Of a DNA stretch of 12,443 nucleotides, positions 12,022 to 12,443 are shown piece after piece. Position 1 is the first letter of the stretch, and each line of letters begins with the position of its first letter. This DNA comes from Thermoplasmata archaeon (lineage in GTDB: Archaea; Thermoplasmatota; E2; UBA202; JdFR-43): positions 1-12,443 of the forward strand of contig JAGGXG010000001.1 in the NCBI GenBank assembly GCA_021163175.1, read 5' to 3'. Below the pieces are notes generated by a model. The model was not told the DNA's origin. It saw nothing but the letters and a program-made list of their open reading frames with translations, and made no database searches. The translations under genes were made by a program, and so were the position numbers.

Positions 12022-12443
12022 TTATTTTGCATGCCATTTCTGAATCTCGATGCCATATCTCCTTATTATCCTTCGAAGGGCAGCATGGTCATGCTTTGCC
12101 AGCATTGTTATCGCCATGCCGGCGCTGCCGGCGCGGGCGGTCCGCCCTATCCTATGAATGTAATCTTCGGTATTTTTTGGAACATCATAGTTGAGCACGT
12201 GACTTATGTTTTTCACATCAATGCCACGAGAAGCAACATCTGTTGCAACGAGAATCCTTGTTCTTCCCTTTCTGAAAGAATCCATTATTGCATCTCTCCG
12301 TGCTTGACTCAATCCCCCATGAATGGAAGCTGCTTTAAAGCCAGCTAAAGATAGCTTTTTTGCCACAATATCTGTTTTCACTCTTGTGTTTGTAAAAATA
12401 AGGCATTTCTCTGGCTCCTCTTTTCTAAGCAATTCAGCCATTC
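12022..12443 (-). CDS. DEAD-box RNA helicase, C-terminal part only (N-terminus beyond window)
   Basis: The visible 139 or so residues are the second RecA-like domain of a DEAD-box ATP-dependent RNA helicase: motif IV KCLIFTNTR, IHGGLSQARRD, motif V ILVATDVASRGIDV, and motif VI YIHRIGRTARAG with its arginine fingers. The protein ends shortly after motif VI (RRYGIEIQKWHAK), so it lacks a long C-terminal extension. The reading frame continues through the right edge; the Met at 12441 is internal. It is probably cotranscribed with or closely upstream of the Vms1-like gene, which may hint at a shared RNA or ribosome-related role, but that is inference. Confidence 0.93.
   Translation of the reverse strand, partial: MAELLRKEEPEKCLIFTNTRVKTDIVAKKLSLAGFKAASIHGGLSQARRDAIMDSFRKGRTRILVATDVASRGIDVKNISHVLNYDVPKNTEDYIHRIGRTARAGSAGMAITMLAKHDHAALRRIIRRYGIEIQKWHAK

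Noticed and set aside
1..12443. CRISPR arrays and tRNA genes
   Set aside because: No regularly spaced repeats were seen, and no cloverleaf with a GTTCRA-type T-arm was found. The GGGTTCG at 2052-2058 is the SRP RNA end, not a tRNA.

Overview
The window looks like an AT-rich archaeal chromosome segment. The evidence is an archaeal-type SRP (7S) RNA, the small subunit of the archaeal replicative DNA polymerase PolD, an archaeal-style release-factor relative, and TATA boxes whose expected transcription start falls on or next to the start codon (leaderless genes). PolD plus widespread leaderless starts suit a euryarchaeal-grade lineage; a Thermoplasmatota-like host is a guess from overall flavour, not proven.

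Layout. 1-970 (minus): an IS4-type DDE transposase running off the left edge; its start codon lies in a hairpin and its first 26 codons are in a different frame, joined by an A7 slippery site. 1011-1397 (minus): a MutT-like Nudix hydrolase, divergent from 1490-1738 (plus), an 82-residue membrane protein. About 1783-2058 (plus): SRP RNA, followed directly by polB (PolD small subunit, 2098-3495). 3555-5165 (plus): radical SAM protein with a C-terminal helix-hairpin-helix, then a possible 34-residue ORF with a strong Shine-Dalgarno, an oligo-T stretch, and a small PD-(D/E)XK-like protein (5382-5873). On the minus strand, 8446 down to 5882, is a tightly overlapping three-gene unit: HflX GTPase, a DUF357 plus HypB-like P-loop NTPase fusion, and a TraB/PrgY-like protein. 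Then come a gamma-carbonic-anhydrase-like protein (8503-8985, minus), a CDP-alcohol phosphatidyltransferase (9039-9596, plus), thymidylate kinase (9619-10224, plus), a UPF0173/UlaG-like metallohydrolase (10190-10870, minus, tail overlapping tmk), a Vms1/aRF1-like peptidyl-tRNA hydrolase candidate (10901-11995, minus), and the C-terminal part of a DEAD-box helicase (12022-12443, minus).

The most striking structure is a near-perfect repeat of about 66-69 bp present twice in inverted orientation, at 3490-3558 and 8443-8508. Each copy starts at the stop codon of the upstream gene, contains a 13-bp TTTCCA-C-TGGAAA dyad and a TATA box, and ends at a GTG that is probably the leaderless start codon of the next gene (radical SAM on the plus strand, HflX on the minus strand). 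The two copies face each other across about 5 kb. They appear to put the radical SAM unit and the HflX-NTPase-TraB unit under the same promoter and operator, and could serve as substrates for inversion of the interval. This is my best candidate for something undescribed: a co-regulated pair of transcription units joining a radical SAM-HhH enzyme with a ribosome-associated GTPase, a DUF357-NTPase fusion and a TraB-like protein. Gene functions come from motif recognition by eye; no database search was possible.
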